A program made the position numbers and the translations under genes. From an uncultured Alphaproteobacteria bacterium (GTDB taxonomy: Bacteria; Pseudomonadota; Alphaproteobacteria; RF32; CAG-239): a DNA stretch of 64,000 nucleotides. Under the pieces are notes generated by a model, which worked only from the letters and a program-made list of their open reading frames with translations, was not told the origin of the DNA and did not search any database. The stretch spans positions 1-64,000 of the forward strand of contig CAKQNT010000005.1 of NCBI GenBank assembly GCA_934255405.1, read 5' to 3'. Positions 8,628 through 17,243 of this stretch are shown piece after piece; positions within the stretch are counted from its first letter, which is position 1, and each line of letters starts with the position of its first letter.

Positions 8628-10465
8628 TGAACCGTGATAATGATAAAGGCAAAGTTTTAATAAATCGGTCGCTGATATTGGGCGCCGGACAGCTGTTTTT
8701 GTTGTTGCTGCTTATTCTTCGTTTATACTATTTGCAAGTTTATCAGGCTGACAAATATAAAACGCTGGCCGATGAAAACCGCATTTCTACTCGTTTGTTG
8801 GTGCCGCCTCGTGGAGTTATTTATGATCGTAATGGCGAGATGCTGGCGACAAATCGGCAAAATTTTCAGGTGATGATTGTGGCGGAACAGACTACAAATG
8901 TTCAGGAAACGCTAGATGCCTTTAAGAAGATTATGCCGTTGAGCGAGGCGGAGGAAGATAAAGTTAAAAAAGATTTGCGCAAAAATCGCAGTTTTGTGCC
9001 GATTAAGATTAAAGATAATTTATCTTGGGAAGAAGTTTCACAAATTTTGCTCAATGCTCCGGAGCTGCCGGGGATAATTATTGATGAAGGTTTGAGCCGC
9101 GATTATCCTTATGGCGAATTGACTGCACATGTAATCGGTTATGTTTCTTCGGTAGGTGAAAACGATGTTCATGACGATCCGCTTTTGCAAGTGCCGGGGT
9201 TTAAGATTGGTAAGGCCGGAATCGAAAAATTATATGAGAAAAAATTACGCGGACGGGGCGGAAACCTTAAACTGGAGGTTAATGCCTATGGCCGCGTAAT
9301 GAAAGAAATTGAACGAGTTGACGGGGTGCCCGGTGAGCGCATAGATCTCAGTATTGATGCCAGATTGCAAAAGAAGGCTTATGAGTTGTTTGGCGAAGAG
9401 AGCGGGGCGGCAGTATTGGTTAATGTGCATACCGGAGAAATCCTGTCTTTTGTATCGGTTCCGTCTTATGATCCGAACTTGCTGACGCAGGGATTGTCGG
9501 TAAAAGACTGGAATGATTTGAACAATAATGAACGCAAGCCGCTGATGAATAAAGTTTTGGCCGGACAATATTCTCCGGGGTCCACGTTTAAGATGGTAGT
9601 GGCTTTGGCCGCATTGGAAAGCGGAGCCATAAATTCACAAAGTCGTTCTTTTTGCGCTGGACGGATGTTTTTGGGTAGTCATGCCTTCCATTGTTGGAAA
9701 AAACAAGGCCATGGCTATCTTGATGTGGTGCAGGCTTTGCAGCATTCTTGCGATATATTCTTTTATGAAACCGCGCAAAAAATCGGTATTAATAAAATTG
9801 CCGAGATGTCCAGAAGATTTGGCTTGGGGCAAAAAATTAATATTGGTTTGGAGAATGAAAAAGAGGGGCTTATTCCGGATTCTGATTGGAAACGTCGGCG
9901 TTTTGGAGAGCCGTGGCAATTGGGAGAAAGCCTGATTTCGGGAATCGGGCAGGGATATATTTTGACTACTCCAATTCAATTGGTGACAATGACTGCACGT
10001 ATTGCTAATGGCGGTTATGCGGTTAAGCCGACTTTTGAAAAATATGATTCCGGCAATAAAAATGTGCCGGAAAAAATGCGAATTAGTCCGGCAAATTTGG
10101 CTCTGGTCAAGCAGGGCATGTTTGATGTGGTGAATGTTCCCGGAGGTACGGCATTCGGTTCACGCTTTGATTATAAAGGGCAAAAAATGGCAGGCAAGAC
10201 CGGTACAACTCAAGTGCGCAGAATTAGCATGAAAGAGCGGCAAACCGGAATCGTAAGACAAGAAGATTTGCCTTGGAAATATCGCAACCATGCGTTGTTT
10301 GTCGGTTATGCTCCTTATGATAACCCGCGCTATGCCGTTGTGGTATTGGCGGAGCACGGGCGCAGCGGTTCGGCTGTTGCGGCTCCGATTGGCGGAAAAT
10401 TGTTGTTGGAAGCTTTGAAATTGGAAGATGCTGACCAAGCCGGTGAAAACGGAGAAAATAAATAA
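8627..10465 (+). CDS. mrdA: Penicillin-binding protein 2 (peptidoglycan transpeptidase)
   Basis: A 612-residue class B PBP that cross-links peptidoglycan during elongation. One N-terminal membrane segment (about 16-36), a PBP dimerisation domain starting at RLLVPPRGVIYDRNG, and a transpeptidase domain are visible. Catalytic motifs are intact: STFK (S319 to K322), SCD near 374 and KTGTT near 528. The stop overlaps the rodA start, as expected for the PBP2-RodA pair. Confidence 0.97.
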   Translation: MNRDNDKGKVLINRSLILGAGQLFLLLLLILRLYYLQVYQADKYKTLADENRISTRLLVPPRGVIYDRNGEMLATNRQNFQVMIVAEQTTNVQETLDAFKKIMPLSEAEEDKVKKDLRKNRSFVPIKIKDNLSWEEVSQILLNAPELPGIIIDEGLSRDYPYGELTAHVIGYVSSVGENDVHDDPLLQVPGFKIGKAGIEKLYEKKLRGRGGNLKLEVNAYGRVMKEIERVDGVPGERIDLSIDARLQKKAYELFGEESGAAVLVNVHTGEILSFVSVPSYDPNLLTQGLSVKDWNDLNNNERKPLMNKVLAGQYSPGSTFKMVVALAALESGAINSQSRSFCAGRMFLGSHAFHCWKKQGHGYLDVVQALQHSCDIFFYETAQKIGINKIAEMSRRFGLGQKINIGLENEKEGLIPDSDWKRRRFGEPWQLGESLISGIGQGYILTTPIQLVTMTARIANGGYAVKPTFEKYDSGNKNVPEKMRISPANLALVKQGMFDVVNVPGGTAFGSRFDYKGQKMAGKTGTTQVRRISMKERQTGIVRQEDLPWKYRNHALFVGYAPYDNPRYAVVVLAEHGRSGSAVAAPIGGKLLLEALKLEDADQAGENGENK

Positions 10466-11604
10466 TGTATAAATTCTATGAAACAAGTTTTAAGAATCAG
10501 CCTCCGTCAATGCGGGAAAAACTGCAAAACATCAGTTTTTCTTTTATTGCACTGATTTTGATGTTGGCCGGCATGGGGGTGGTTATGCTTTATTCGGCAG
10601 CTAACGGGCATTGGAGCCCTTGGGCGCTGAATCAGTTGATGCGTTTTGGGCTGGGATTTATGGCAATGATTGTTTTGGCGCTGATTGATATCCGTTTCTT
10701 TATGCGCTATGCCTATGTTTTTTATTTTCTGACTTTGGTGTTGCTGATAGTGGTGGAGGTAGGCGGACACGTTGGTATGGGCGCACAACGCTGGATTAAT
10801 TTGGGGTTTATGAAACTGCAACCGTCTGAGCTAATGAAAATTGCCTTGGTGCTGGCTTTGGCGCGCTACTTTCATTCTTCATCGCTGCAGAGTATTGAAA
10901 CAACAAAAGGTATTATTGCTCCGGCGCTGATGGTGCTGTTTCCGGCTTTTTTGGTTATGACCCAGCCTGATTTGGGCACGGCTCTGATGCTTGTATTTAC
11001 GGCTGGAGCAATGTTTTTTGCGGTTGGGGTGCAGCTTTGGAAATTTGGCATCATTATCTTGGGCGCGCTGATAAGTATGCCCATCGCATGGAATTTGTTG
11101 CATGATTATCAGCAAAATCGTGTGCTGACTTTTCTTAATCCAGAGCGGGATCCGCTTGGCGCAGGTTATCATATTATTCAGGCTAAAATTGCCTTAGGAT
11201 CCGGTGGTGTGTTCGGCAAAGGTTTTTTGAAAGGTACGCAAAGCCATCTTAACTTTTTACCGGAAAAGCATACAGACTTTATTTTTACAATGCTGTCAGA
11301 AGAATTTGGCATGATTGGCGCGGTTTTTGTGGTGATGATTAATGTATTGCTTATAGCATATTGTTTTGCATTTGCATTGCGCAGTGCCAGTTATTTTGGC
11401 AAATTGGCGGCTATTGGTTTGGCCACTAACTTCTTTTTATACGTAATGATTAATATTTCTATGGTGCTAGGTTTAATTCCGGTCGTAGGTGTGCCATTAC
11501 CCTTAATTTCCTATGGCGGAACCGTTATCCTTTCCGTGATGGCTGGTTTTGGCATAATTTTATCGGTAAATGTTAATAGAAATTTGAATATTGGTAAGGA
11601 TTAG
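10465..11604 (+). CDS. rodA: Rod shape peptidoglycan polymerase RodA
   Basis: A 379-residue SEDS-family glycosyltransferase with about ten membrane segments that polymerises lipid II in complex with PBP2. Conserved SEDS features are GAQRWINLGFMKLQPSELMK and PVVGVPLPLISYGGT, and the LPEKHTDFIFTMLSEE loop carries the usual acidic residue. A downstream ATG at MREKL (about residue 16) is an alternative start. It is the last gene of the rod operon; its likely terminator lies about 290 bases away, beyond two inserted repeats. Confidence 0.96.
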   Translation: MYKFYETSFKNQPPSMREKLQNISFSFIALILMLAGMGVVMLYSAANGHWSPWALNQLMRFGLGFMAMIVLALIDIRFFMRYAYVFYFLTLVLLIVVEVGGHVGMGAQRWINLGFMKLQPSELMKIALVLALARYFHSSSLQSIETTKGIIAPALMVLFPAFLVMTQPDLGTALMLVFTAGAMFFAVGVQLWKFGIIILGALISMPIAWNLLHDYQQNRVLTFLNPERDPLGAGYHIIQAKIALGSGGVFGKGFLKGTQSHLNFLPEKHTDFIFTMLSEEFGMIGAVFVVMINVLLIAYCFAFALRSASYFGKLAAIGLATNFFLYVMINISMVLGLIPVVGVPLPLISYGGTVILSVMAGFGIILSVNVNRNLNIGKD

Positions 11605-11619
11605 GCAAGCTCGTAATAG

Positions 11620-11744
11620 GCGAGGTTGTCTAGCGGTTTTCTAGAGCAATTTGCGCAGGACGGCGACATCCTCATTTACCCTTTTGTAAACTCCGGTGTC
11701 GCCGCCTTTCAAATCACTCTATAAAATCCACTATCCAACCTCGC
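11620..11744. repeat. Long-hairpin repeat, copy 2 (GCGAGGTTG arms)
   Basis: A 125-bp copy, nearly identical to 100-224, with arms GCGAGGTTG (11620-11628) and CAACCTCGC (11736-11744). The centre GACGGCGACATCC...TGTCGCCGCC and tip TTTAC/GTAAA are the same. A stray CAAGCTCG at 11606-11613, just before this copy, matches the arm type of the next copy and suggests nested insertion. Confidence 0.88.
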
Positions 11745-11750
11745 GAGGCG

Positions 11751-11886
11751 CAAGCTCGTCTAGCGGCACATCTAGAGCGATTTTACGGTGACAGAAAATG
11801 CTCACGTACTAGTCGTGTACGCTCCGCTTTTCAGCACCTAGAAATCACTCTATCTGTACCACTATCCGAGCTTGCTAGAGATTGTG
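11751..11886. repeat. Long-hairpin repeat, variant (CAAGCTCG arms, CACGTAC apex)
   Basis: Basal arms CAAGCTCG (11751-11758) and CGAGCTTG (11867-11874) enclose CTAGAGCGATTT, which pairs with AAATCACTCTA, then ACGGTGA/TCAGCACC and the apex CACGTAC...GTGTACG. The apex matches the ddl-miaA array and the basal arms match the copy at 14092, so this copy combines modules of both. The 3' flank CTAGAGATTGTGC equals that of copy 1. Confidence 0.85.
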
Positions 11887-11887
11887 C

Positions 11888-11929
11888 AAAAAAGCTGAAA
11901 ATTCATTTTTGAATTTTCAGCTTTTTTTG
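11888..11929 (+). terminator. Rho-independent terminator
   Basis: AGCTGAAAATTC (11893-11904) pairs perfectly with GAATTTTCAGCT (11911-11922) around a short T-rich loop, followed by a run of T and preceded by A, so it could act in both directions. It probably ends the mre-mrd-rod transcript and is separated from rodA by the repeats. Confidence 0.85.
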
Positions 11930-11936
11930 TGGGGTA

Positions 11937-11980
11937 AGGTCATTGCGCGAGCGGCGATTAGCCGTGAGAAGCAATCCATC
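11937..11980. repeat. GTCATTGCG...AGCAATCC dispersed palindrome
   Basis: GTCATTGCGCGAGCGGCGA followed by TTAGCCGTGAGAAGCAATCC forms the short imperfect palindrome seen as a dispersed intergenic repeat in many bacterial genomes, including alphaproteobacteria. There is one copy in this window. No function is visible. Confidence 0.55.
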
Positions 11981-12104
11981 TTTATCTTGAGGCAAAAAAA
12001 TAACCTGTCAATAGTTGTTGAAAACTATGCGTTAGCACTGGAAAAGTTTGTGTTTGGGTTTTATTTATAATTTGAGGAAGTGCGACAAAAGGAGTAAAAA
12101 GAGT

Positions 12105-13964
12105 ATGACCGGAAAGATAAGTTTAACTGCGAGTATGCGCAGTAACTTATTGAGCCTGCAGAACATCAGCAGGCAGGTTAGCTCTACCCAAAATAAACTT
12201 GCTACCGGTAACAAAGTAAATTCTGCCATAGACAATCCGTCCTCATACTACACCGCGCGTTCATTAACCAACCGCGCCAATGATTTAGACTCCTTGCTTG
12301 ACTCGATGGGGCAGGCGGTGAGTACCATCAAAACCGCCACCACAGCCTTAGAAACCGGAGCGACATTTCTAGAACAAGCCGCGGCAGTGGTAACCTCGGC
12401 TCTGGAAACAACCAAAATTCCCGATAAAGAATGGTTTGCTTCACAATCTGATGTTGTCGCAGTTGTAACCAGCAAAGCCGAATTATTAGATGCTCTAGAT
12501 ACTAAAATCGGCAATATCGTTATATTTGGGCAAATTGATATGGGGGCGGCGTCGTTGTCGCTGAAAGATGGTCAAAATCTTGTTGGTGTCGGTTATTTTG
12601 CCAGTCGCAATAAAAATACCACTGATTCGGAGTTGGATAAATTTTCGGCATTGTCTTTTGATTTGGCTGATTCATTAAATACTACGGCTATCACTGCCGA
12701 TGTAGGAAACAATACACTTAGCGATTTAACCATAAATGTCAACTTTGGCACGCGAGAAAAGCTCACCGCTCTCAATCTTAAATCTGCAGCTATTAATAAT
12801 TTAAATTTAGAAATACAGTCGTATGGTAAAGAAGATAATAATAGGGTGTTATCTTGTGGCATTATATCTAAAGAGAATATAACTATAACCGGTATTAATA
12901 ATTTTCGTCAGATAGGGCAACCTGGGTATTTTTCTATGCTTGTTGGTAATGTTGATGCTCAAGATGCTGATATTAAAATCTTAACTCAGGGTATGAGAGC
13001 ATGGGGAGTGAACAGTGGTATAGCTGGTTTTGCCTCAAGTATGAATTTATATGGAACAACCGTATGTTCTATAAGTAGTGATAATGTTTCCATAGAAAAT
13101 ACCAGTATTAATATGTATGAAAATTCGCAGATTTTTACTAATAGTGTATATGCAACTGGAAAATTTAATCTTCATAGTCCTAATAACCGTATTTATGTCG
13201 GTCATAAGCAATTATACTATTATAGTAAATCTGATAAGCGTAATTTTTCGCCATCGTTCTCTATGGTGGAGGGGGCTACCATTACTACCAATACGGGGGA
13301 GTATACCGTTCCTGCAGGAGGAATTAGTAATAAAAGAGGAACAGATCCTAAAGATTTGACCGATATAGGCCTAAATAAAATTTCAAATATCAAAGCTTCA
13401 GAGACGGCAGAGTATAAAAATATTTTTGCAGATTTTATGATTAACAAGACACCAAAATTCGGATCATCGCCGGATTATTGGTCATCAGAACAGGAGAAAA
13501 TGCAATATAATCAGATCATTCAACAATATGATAACGTGATTGAGGATAGTGATTATAAGGGAATAAATCTGCTTAAAAATGGTAATCTTAAGGTGGATTT
13601 TAATAAGGATAGTACCTCGTTTTTACAAGTTTCGGGATGGGATGCTACTTCTACTGGATTAAAATTATCTACGGCGCAGTCAGATAGCCAGCTTAGCACC
13701 GCGCTTGACGAAATCCGTCAAGCGTTGTTGCAAATTAGAGCCTTTACCGCGGAGTTGGGAAATAATTATTCAATTATAACTTCAAGGCAGGATTTTACCG
13801 AGAATTTGATAAATATTCTCACCGAGGGCGCGGATAAGCTTACATTAGCGGATATGAATGAAGAATCCGCCAATATGCTGGCGCTACAGACACGGCAACA
13901 GTTGGCAATTAACTCTCTCTCATTAGCGTCACAAGCCGCGCAGGCGGTGATGAAACTCTTTTAA
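12105..13964 (+). CDS. Flagellin with large beta-helix-like central insert
   Basis: A 619-residue secreted filament protein. Residues 1 to about 105 are a flagellin N-terminal D0/D1 (KISLTASMRSNLLSLQNISR, then TGNKVNSAIDNPSSYYTARS). Residues from about 490 are the C-terminal D1/D0 (YKGINLL, then SANMLALQTRQQL). Between them lie roughly 370 residues rich in N, S, T, I and V in short repeating strands, including SLKDGQNLVGVGYF, which resembles right-handed beta-helix proteins. The start is ATG 12105 with AAAGGAG upstream rather than an upstream in-frame ATG. It is a paralogue of the fragment at 1-99. The beta-helix call is inferred from sequence pattern. Confidence 0.85.
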   Translation: MTGKISLTASMRSNLLSLQNISRQVSSTQNKLATGNKVNSAIDNPSSYYTARSLTNRANDLDSLLDSMGQAVSTIKTATTALETGATFLEQAAAVVTSALETTKIPDKEWFASQSDVVAVVTSKAELLDALDTKIGNIVIFGQIDMGAASLSLKDGQNLVGVGYFASRNKNTTDSELDKFSALSFDLADSLNTTAITADVGNNTLSDLTINVNFGTREKLTALNLKSAAINNLNLEIQSYGKEDNNRVLSCGIISKENITITGINNFRQIGQPGYFSMLVGNVDAQDADIKILTQGMRAWGVNSGIAGFASSMNLYGTTVCSISSDNVSIENTSINMYENSQIFTNSVYATGKFNLHSPNNRIYVGHKQLYYYSKSDKRNFSPSFSMVEGATITTNTGEYTVPAGGISNKRGTDPKDLTDIGLNKISNIKASETAEYKNIFADFMINKTPKFGSSPDYWSSEQEKMQYNQIIQQYDNVIEDSDYKGINLLKNGNLKVDFNKDSTSFLQVSGWDATSTGLKLSTAQSDSQLSTALDEIRQALLQIRAFTAELGNNYSIITSRQDFTENLINILTEGADKLTLADMNEESANMLALQTRQQLAINSLSLASQAAQAVMKLF

Positions 13965-13975
13965 AATTTAATGCC

Positions 13976-14088
13976 ATATAAGTCTTCCCCATCGACGGGG
14001 GAAGATTTAGATGGGGGTGAGATAGGAGCTAATTATTTGCTATTTTGTCACCCCCACCAAACCTCTCCCGTCAAGGAGGAGGATAATG
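13976..14088. repeat. G/C-rich palindromic repeats after flagellin
   Basis: TATAAGTCTTCCCCATCGA followed by CGGGGGAAGA forms a hairpin, and ATGGGGGTGA (about 14010) pairs with TCACCCCC (about 14048), followed by CTCTCCCGTCAAGGAGGAGG. The first block matches 239-258 after the other flagellin fragment, so the two flagellin 3' regions share repeats. No gene is apparent. Confidence 0.6.
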
Positions 14089-14091
14089 CTA

Positions 14092-14225
14092 CAAGCTCGT
14101 TTAGCGGTTTTCTAGAGCAATTTGCGCAGGACGGCGACATCCTCATTTACCCTTTTGTAAACTCCGGTGTCGCCGCCTTTCAAATCACTCTATAAAATCC
14201 ACTATCCGAGCTTGCCGGAGATTGA
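14092..14225. repeat. Long-hairpin repeat, copy 3 (CAAGCTCG arms)
   Basis: The arms are CAAGCTCG (14092-14099) and CGAGCTTG (14207-14214). The centre is nearly identical to copies at 100 and 11620, which carry GCGAGGTTG/CAACCTCGC arms instead. Both arms changed together here, so pairing is kept. It lies between the flagellin and the converging hydrogenase operon. Confidence 0.87.
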
Positions 14226-14248
14226 GTTAAGCATAAAACAATAAAAGA

Positions 14249-14273
14249 AAAACCGCCCGATTGGGCGGTTTTA
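14249..14273. terminator. Bidirectional Rho-independent terminator
   Basis: AAAACCGCCC (14249-14258) pairs with GGGCGGTTTT (14263-14272) around GATT. A on one side and T on the other allow termination in both directions, between the converging flagellin gene and hydrogenase operon. Confidence 0.85.
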
Positions 14274-14290
14274 GTTGCAGAGGCGATTTG

Positions 14291-15754
14291 TTATTCGCCA
14301 ATTTTGCTATCAAAAGAGAGCTCTTCGCCGGTTTGCGCATATGCGTCAACAGCTCGGGCGGCCTTTTTAGACAAGGCAATGCATCCGGGACCGGATACAC
14401 AACCGCCTTCGCAACACATAACTTCCAGCATATTATTCTCGCAACCTTTAGCGGCGTAGCGCTTAAGCAATTTAATGTTGTCTTTGGTCAAGCCATCAAT
14501 GGTTTCCGGTTTGATCTCATACTTATCGCCAACCAGACTGGCAACCGCACCGGCAACGCCTCCGGTAACCGGAAATTTGCGTCCTTGAGCGTGAGAAATT
14601 TTGGTGAAGGGCTGTTCGGCGCATTCGTCAATGTTAATGCCGGCAGCTACCAACATAGCACCAAGTTCTTCAAAAGTCAGAACATAATCAACATTGTCGT
14701 CCCATTCTGCTTCGGCGCGTTTGGCCAAACACGGACCTACAAACACGGCTACGCAGTCAGGCATTTCCTGCTTGATTAATTCAGCCGTGTAGTACATTGG
14801 CGTTTTGGTGTTGGAAACATAAGGCTGAATTTCTGAAATATGAACTTGAGCCGCGCGGAAATATGCCGGACAACAAGAAGTTGTCATAAACGGCTTGCCT
14901 TCTTCCATGCGTTCAATAAATTCAGCGGCTTCTTTTTGGGTGGTGATGTCAGCGCCAACAGCGACTTCAATTACATCACTAAAGCCAAATTGTTTGAGCG
15001 CGCCAACCAAATTGTTGAGCGAGCCGGGGAATTGTCCGGCGATTGCCGGAGCCAGCATAGCAACAACTTTTTTGCCGGTTTCTTTAATCTCGCGCATAAC
15101 GTCTATCATCTGAGAACGCTCGACAATTGCGCCAAACGGACATGAAGCCAAGCATTTGCCGCAAGAGATACATTTTTCGGTATCAATATGTTCTTTGCCT
15201 TTTTCATCTTTGGTGATGGCGCCGACCGGACAAGCCTCTTCACAAGGAACCGGAATTTTGACAACCGAATGATAAGGGCAGACTTCATAACATTTGCCGC
15301 AGTTTACGCATAAATCGTGGTCAATGCGAGCTTGTCCGTTAACAATGCTGATTGCCTGTTTGGGGCAGTTCAGACGGCAAGGTTGGGCAAAACACCCGCG
15401 GCAGACGTTGGTTATTACATATTGAGATTTGATGCAGGCAGAGCAAGCAATATCAATAACCGATAGTTTGTTTTTGGCAGCTTGGGTGCGTTGCAAGGCT
15501 TGTTCGCCATATTCACGCAAGCTGGTCAATTCATCGGTTTCTTCTTCTGGACAATGTCCGAGCCCAGCCATGCAGCGGTATTTGAGCACAGCTCGGTCTT
15601 TATATACGCAGCAGCGGCTTACTTCTCCGTCTTTGGGGCGCAATTCCAAGGGGATTCTGTCCGCATCTTGAAATTTGTCTTCCAGATAACTTTGTGCCAA
15701 CTTGATTAATATTTTGGTTCTCATTAGGTTGGCATTATTTTTAGGTATTAGCAT
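14291..15754 (-). CDS. [FeFe] hydrogenase, group B-like
   Basis: A 487-residue iron-only hydrogenase that interconverts protons and H2. An N-terminal cysteine set (IACSACIKSQYVITNVCRGC) is typical of the group B type, followed by 4Fe-4S ferredoxin motifs (CVNCGKCYEVCP, CISCGKCLASCP). H-cluster loops are TSCCPAY (292-298), GPCLAKRAEAE (340-350) and EVMCCEGGCVSGPG (444-457). No signal peptide is present, so it is cytoplasmic. It is the last gene of a five-gene operon with a sensory hydrogenase. The maturases HydE, HydF and HydG, needed for the H-cluster, are not in this window. The physiological direction is unknown. Confidence 0.92.
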   Translation of the reverse strand: MLIPKNNANLMRTKILIKLAQSYLEDKFQDADRIPLELRPKDGEVSRCCVYKDRAVLKYRCMAGLGHCPEEETDELTSLREYGEQALQRTQAAKNKLSVIDIACSACIKSQYVITNVCRGCFAQPCRLNCPKQAISIVNGQARIDHDLCVNCGKCYEVCPYHSVVKIPVPCEEACPVGAITKDEKGKEHIDTEKCISCGKCLASCPFGAIVERSQMIDVMREIKETGKKVVAMLAPAIAGQFPGSLNNLVGALKQFGFSDVIEVAVGADITTQKEAAEFIERMEEGKPFMTTSCCPAYFRAAQVHISEIQPYVSNTKTPMYYTAELIKQEMPDCVAVFVGPCLAKRAEAEWDDNVDYVLTFEELGAMLVAAGINIDECAEQPFTKISHAQGRKFPVTGGVAGAVASLVGDKYEIKPETIDGLTKDNIKLLKRYAAKGCENNMLEVMCCEGGCVSGPGCIALSKKAARAVDAYAQTGEELSFDSKIGE

Positions 15755-15787
15755 ATTTATAGTTCTTTCTCTATTTATTAGGCAGGC

Positions 15788-16048
15788 TTAGTTTTTGAGT
15801 TTTTCTCTGATTTTGGAAACAACTTTCTCGTAAGATGCTTCTTCAATCAGTTCATCATCTACATAAACAAATGGTCCGTGATTGCGTTTGCGAGCAATGT
15901 CTTTACAAAGATTCATGCAGCGCTCTTCAACAATTTCAATCTTATCGGCAATGTCGGCCGGCGCGTTGAATTCAAGTGACTGGATTTGCGCAGAGCCCAT
16001 TACAAAACAAGATGTTCCTACGCAGATTCTGACTTTTATTTTATCCAT
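15788..16048 (-). CDS. Thioredoxin-like [2Fe-2S] ferredoxin (NuoE-like)
   Basis: An 86-residue protein with IRICVGTSCFVMG and later RCMNLCKD, the C-x4-C plus C-x3-C pattern of thioredoxin-fold 2Fe-2S ferredoxins related to NuoE/HydC C-termini. It probably passes electrons to or from the hydrogenase 33 bases downstream. A second such protein begins the operon at 19279. The partner is inferred from position. Confidence 0.8.
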   Translation of the reverse strand: MDKIKVRICVGTSCFVMGSAQIQSLEFNAPADIADKIEIVEERCMNLCKDIARKRNHGPFVYVDDELIEEASYEKVVSKIREKLKN

Positions 16049-16062
16049 GGTCTGGTCCTTTT

Positions 16063-17238
16063 CTAAATGTATTTGACACTAATTTCTTTTAAGTATTTAT
16101 CCTGCAAAAGCCGAAAAATCTTTTTAACTATGTTGCGGCGGATTTCCAATTCCATCGGTAAGTTGGGATCCTGATGGGCTATGTTGATTTTTGTTCCGAC
16201 AACAAAGTCTATTTTATCACTGTCCAGAATCAACTTTGCCAGACGTGTGGCGCCGTTATTTCTATCAGTATCAATGCCTTCTTTTAGCATACGATACACA
16301 TCAGTCAAGGTTAAAATTCCTTCCGTGACCAAATCTACGCCCTCCATGGTGGAACACATGGGAATCTTTGGATCTAAGGAGGTTTTGTCAATTTCACACT
16401 TTAGGCATAGTTCGCGTTCGACAATGTTGGCGGTGGTTCCGCCGCAGATTGCTGTTTTGCCGTCGTAATCAGAAACCATTTCGGCAAATTCTTTGTCGCG
16501 ATTTTCATCAAACGGCGGACCGGTTAGAACCAGTAGTTTGCGCGGACGGCGAAAATATAGGACAACACAGCTGATGTCATCGCCGGCATGTTTGCCAACC
16601 TCTTTAGAAACTGCCTCTTTGACAATGGCATCGGCCAGTTCATGCGCTGAGATATGAGGATTTTTGCGAATTTTTTCCAATGCAAAATCAAGACATCCCT
16701 GCCGTTGCCAGCCCAAAGGATATAAGCGATTGCCAAGTCCGGCCTGACTAACGCCGTCAGAAATCAGGATAATTCGATCTTCTTCCTGATTGGTCATTTG
16801 CGAGATATTAATGGTGCGATCTCTCCATTTTTCGGAAGAAATCTCACGATATCTTACATTTACGGATTTGCCGCCGCGAATCATCATAAAAGGAGGGTTG
16901 TCCATTTCAAAAATTCTGGTTTTGCCATCAAGCTGGGTGTCTACAATGGAAAAAGTGGCATAGCTGATTTTGCGAATTTGGCAAATCGGCAGGGCGTCCA
17001 TCATAACTTCTGATGAATGCATAAGTTCCATATTGCTTTCGACAAAAGTCATGGCCATGCGTGTGGTCATAGAAGACAAAATATTAGCTTTGACACCGCT
17101 GCCTAAGCCGTCAGAAAGAATGGATATGATTCTTCTTTCTTCGGGGATTTTTTTGGAATAGATGGTGTCACCAAAACAATCTTCTCCGTATTTTTGCTGC
17201 TGGGCGGTGCCGATTTCAATATAAAGAGAATCGCTCAT
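16063..17238 (-). CDS. SpoIIE-type PP2C serine phosphatase
   Basis: A 391-residue cytoplasmic protein. The N-terminal half is a SpoIIE/PP2C phosphatase domain with metal-binding ISILSDGLGSGVKA near residue 38 and LISDGVSQAGLG near 155. The C-terminal part (from about 215) starts with LLVLTGPPFDENRD and includes AICGGTTANI, a region I do not recognise by name. Group C [FeFe] hydrogenases are known to neighbour such phosphatases, consistent with H2- or redox-dependent signalling. It starts 5 bases after the sensory hydrogenase. The substrate is unknown. Confidence 0.85.
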   Translation of the reverse strand: MSDSLYIEIGTAQQQKYGEDCFGDTIYSKKIPEERRIISILSDGLGSGVKANILSSMTTRMAMTFVESNMELMHSSEVMMDALPICQIRKISYATFSIVDTQLDGKTRIFEMDNPPFMMIRGGKSVNVRYREISSEKWRDRTINISQMTNQEEDRIILISDGVSQAGLGNRLYPLGWQRQGCLDFALEKIRKNPHISAHELADAIVKEAVSKEVGKHAGDDISCVVLYFRRPRKLLVLTGPPFDENRDKEFAEMVSDYDGKTAICGGTTANIVERELCLKCEIDKTSLDPKIPMCSTMEGVDLVTEGILTLTDVYRMLKEGIDTDRNNGATRLAKLILDSDKIDFVVGTKINIAHQDPNLPMELEIRRNIVKKIFRLLQDKYLKEISVKYI

Positions 17239-17243
17239 GGCGG

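Noticed and set aside
13971..14195. A 74-codon frame after the flagellin gene
   Set aside because: It is made of palindromic and long-hairpin repeat sequence only.
100..14225. Hairpin repeats considered as integron attC sites
   Set aside because: Lengths and folding are similar, but the conserved attC core GTTRRRY/RYYYAAC ends, gene cassettes and an integrase are not seen.
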